Source: Symsagittifera roscoffensis
Taxonomy: Eukaryota > Xenacoelomorpha > Acoela > Convolutidae
DNA length: 64,000 nt
NCBI RefSeq assembly: GCF_963678635.1
Contig: NC_087070.1
Coordinates: forward strand, 44,251,467 to 44,315,466
Reading direction: 5' to 3'
Of this stretch, positions 63,026 through 64,000 are shown piece by piece. How positions within the stretch are numbered: position 1 is the first letter of the stretch; every line of letters begins with the position of its first letter. The notes below the pieces were generated by a model, which was not told the origin of the DNA, searched no databases, and saw only the letters and a list, made by a program, of their open reading frames with translations. The position numbers and the translations under genes are program-made.

Positions 63026-64000
63026 TTCAACACGAAAATGTTGAGAGCCACTGACAATCAAATCTGCAATGAAAAATAAGCCATTTATCATTATGTTAAT
63101 TTATCTCGACCTAGTTTAGTATATTTTGAATTTTGTTAGTTAATTCGATAAATTTAGTTTTGCAATATATCTTGTTTTTTTTACATTTTATAATATAGCT
63201 CGTAAGTTGCATAGAAAAACATCCAGAAAATAAGAACAAATTAAGCATCGATGGCAATAACTGTTATTAAAGATGAGCAATTATCAGAAAAGCAGAAAGT
63301 TTCCAGAAACATTTTTTCAAATTTCTTAAACTTTAACAACGCATAAATATATATAAAAAAGTTCAAACCCTAACATAAAACTTCAAAAATAGCAAACAAA
63401 GTAATTTCTGGTCGAATTTGTTTAAAAAAAAAATAATTCTTTTCAAAATAGCCTAAAAGAGTATTTAGGAGAACTTAAAATTTAGGAGAATAATTTCAAA
63501 AAAATAAATTATTCATTTCTACCCTCTATCTCATTATGCCTATAAAACGAGTAATAGAAGTTAATATTTCTAACATCGAATTCAAACGCAATACAAAGCA
63601 ATAAATGACCACAAACGCCCTATTCGTACTAACCCAAATTGAGAATATAATTCAATCCCATTTTTGAAATTAAAAGACAATCAATTTTTTTTGCATTATT
63701 TACTTTTTCCGTGAATTAATGAGAACAAAATTTGCTTTCGTTTAACCTAAATATACAATTATTTAGCCGATCTTCAGTTTAGTTGCGATACAAAATGTGC
63801 CAGCGGGCAAATATTCCTAATGTTCTGGCGTAAAAAAAGTAGAAAAACTGCGACGTTGTCATTTTTTTTTCAAATTATTTCAAAAATAGGCACAGCACAA
63901 TCCAGCCCATTACTATCTTTGCAAGGAATCAAATTAAAAAATTGATGAGCTCAAACCATGCAAAGGAAACATTTAAATAGAGAAAATAAAATTGAGATTT
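63026..64000. other. No gene seen
   Basis: AT-rich to the window end, with A-runs and no supported feature. Confidence 0.5.

Overview
The window looks like invertebrate animal nuclear DNA: AT-rich, with long introns, tRNA-derived SINEs, a decayed LINE and a very large virus-like DNA transposon. No species can be named from the sequence alone. The only host gene identified with confidence is a MOCS1 (molybdenum cofactor synthesis 1, MoaA-type radical SAM) gene on the minus strand. Eight exons between 12,981 and 47,343 join in frame into about 429 codons; the first exon (start codon, probable transit peptide) was not found.

The main feature is a 17.3 kb Polinton/Maverick (16,022-33,297) inserted in the 20 kb MOCS1 intron between exons at 14,712-14,822 and 34,802-34,914. 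It has ~443 bp terminal inverted repeats starting AGTAGTAG and a near-perfect 6 bp target duplication (ctcact/ctcaca). On the minus strand it encodes an adenain-like protease, a small membrane peptide, major capsid protein, a basic minor virion protein, penton-like minor capsid protein, integrase, packaging ATPase, a two-helix membrane protein, a PC4-like protein and several hypothetical proteins. On the plus strand it encodes a protein-primed type DNA polymerase B. The polymerase, integrase, ATPase and two or three other genes carry frameshifts or stops, while the capsid genes are open. Several minus-strand genes overlap by ATGA or a few bases, and CCAAT-box clusters lie in the promoter gaps.

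The left 12 kb is repeat-dominated. From 1 to 6.5 kb there is a tandem array of ~1.15-1.2 kb units, each a RING-like finger exon, an acidic plus RG-rich exon and a segment that may be the start of a piggyBac-like transposase domain; minus-strand gene remnants (one DUF4806-like) are mixed in. From 7.1 to 9.1 kb lies a very diverged ~85 bp satellite. From 9.26 to 11.58 kb lie three copies of a ~780 bp unit, each carrying a ~200 bp foldback (MITE-like) element. A pair of inverted ~320-400 bp repeats flanks the last MOCS1 exon.

The right part (33.3-64 kb) holds the other MOCS1 exons, at least five SINE copies all in one orientation, a second interspersed repeat family with a hairpin end, a long palindrome at 56.1-56.5 kb, a decayed LINE (49.5-53.95 kb), a possible three-exon 3' end of another minus-strand gene (54.5-55.6 kb), and two 5.3 kb-spaced 21-codon ORFs that resemble each other mainly by synonymous changes. 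Large stretches are AT-rich DNA with no recognisable gene.
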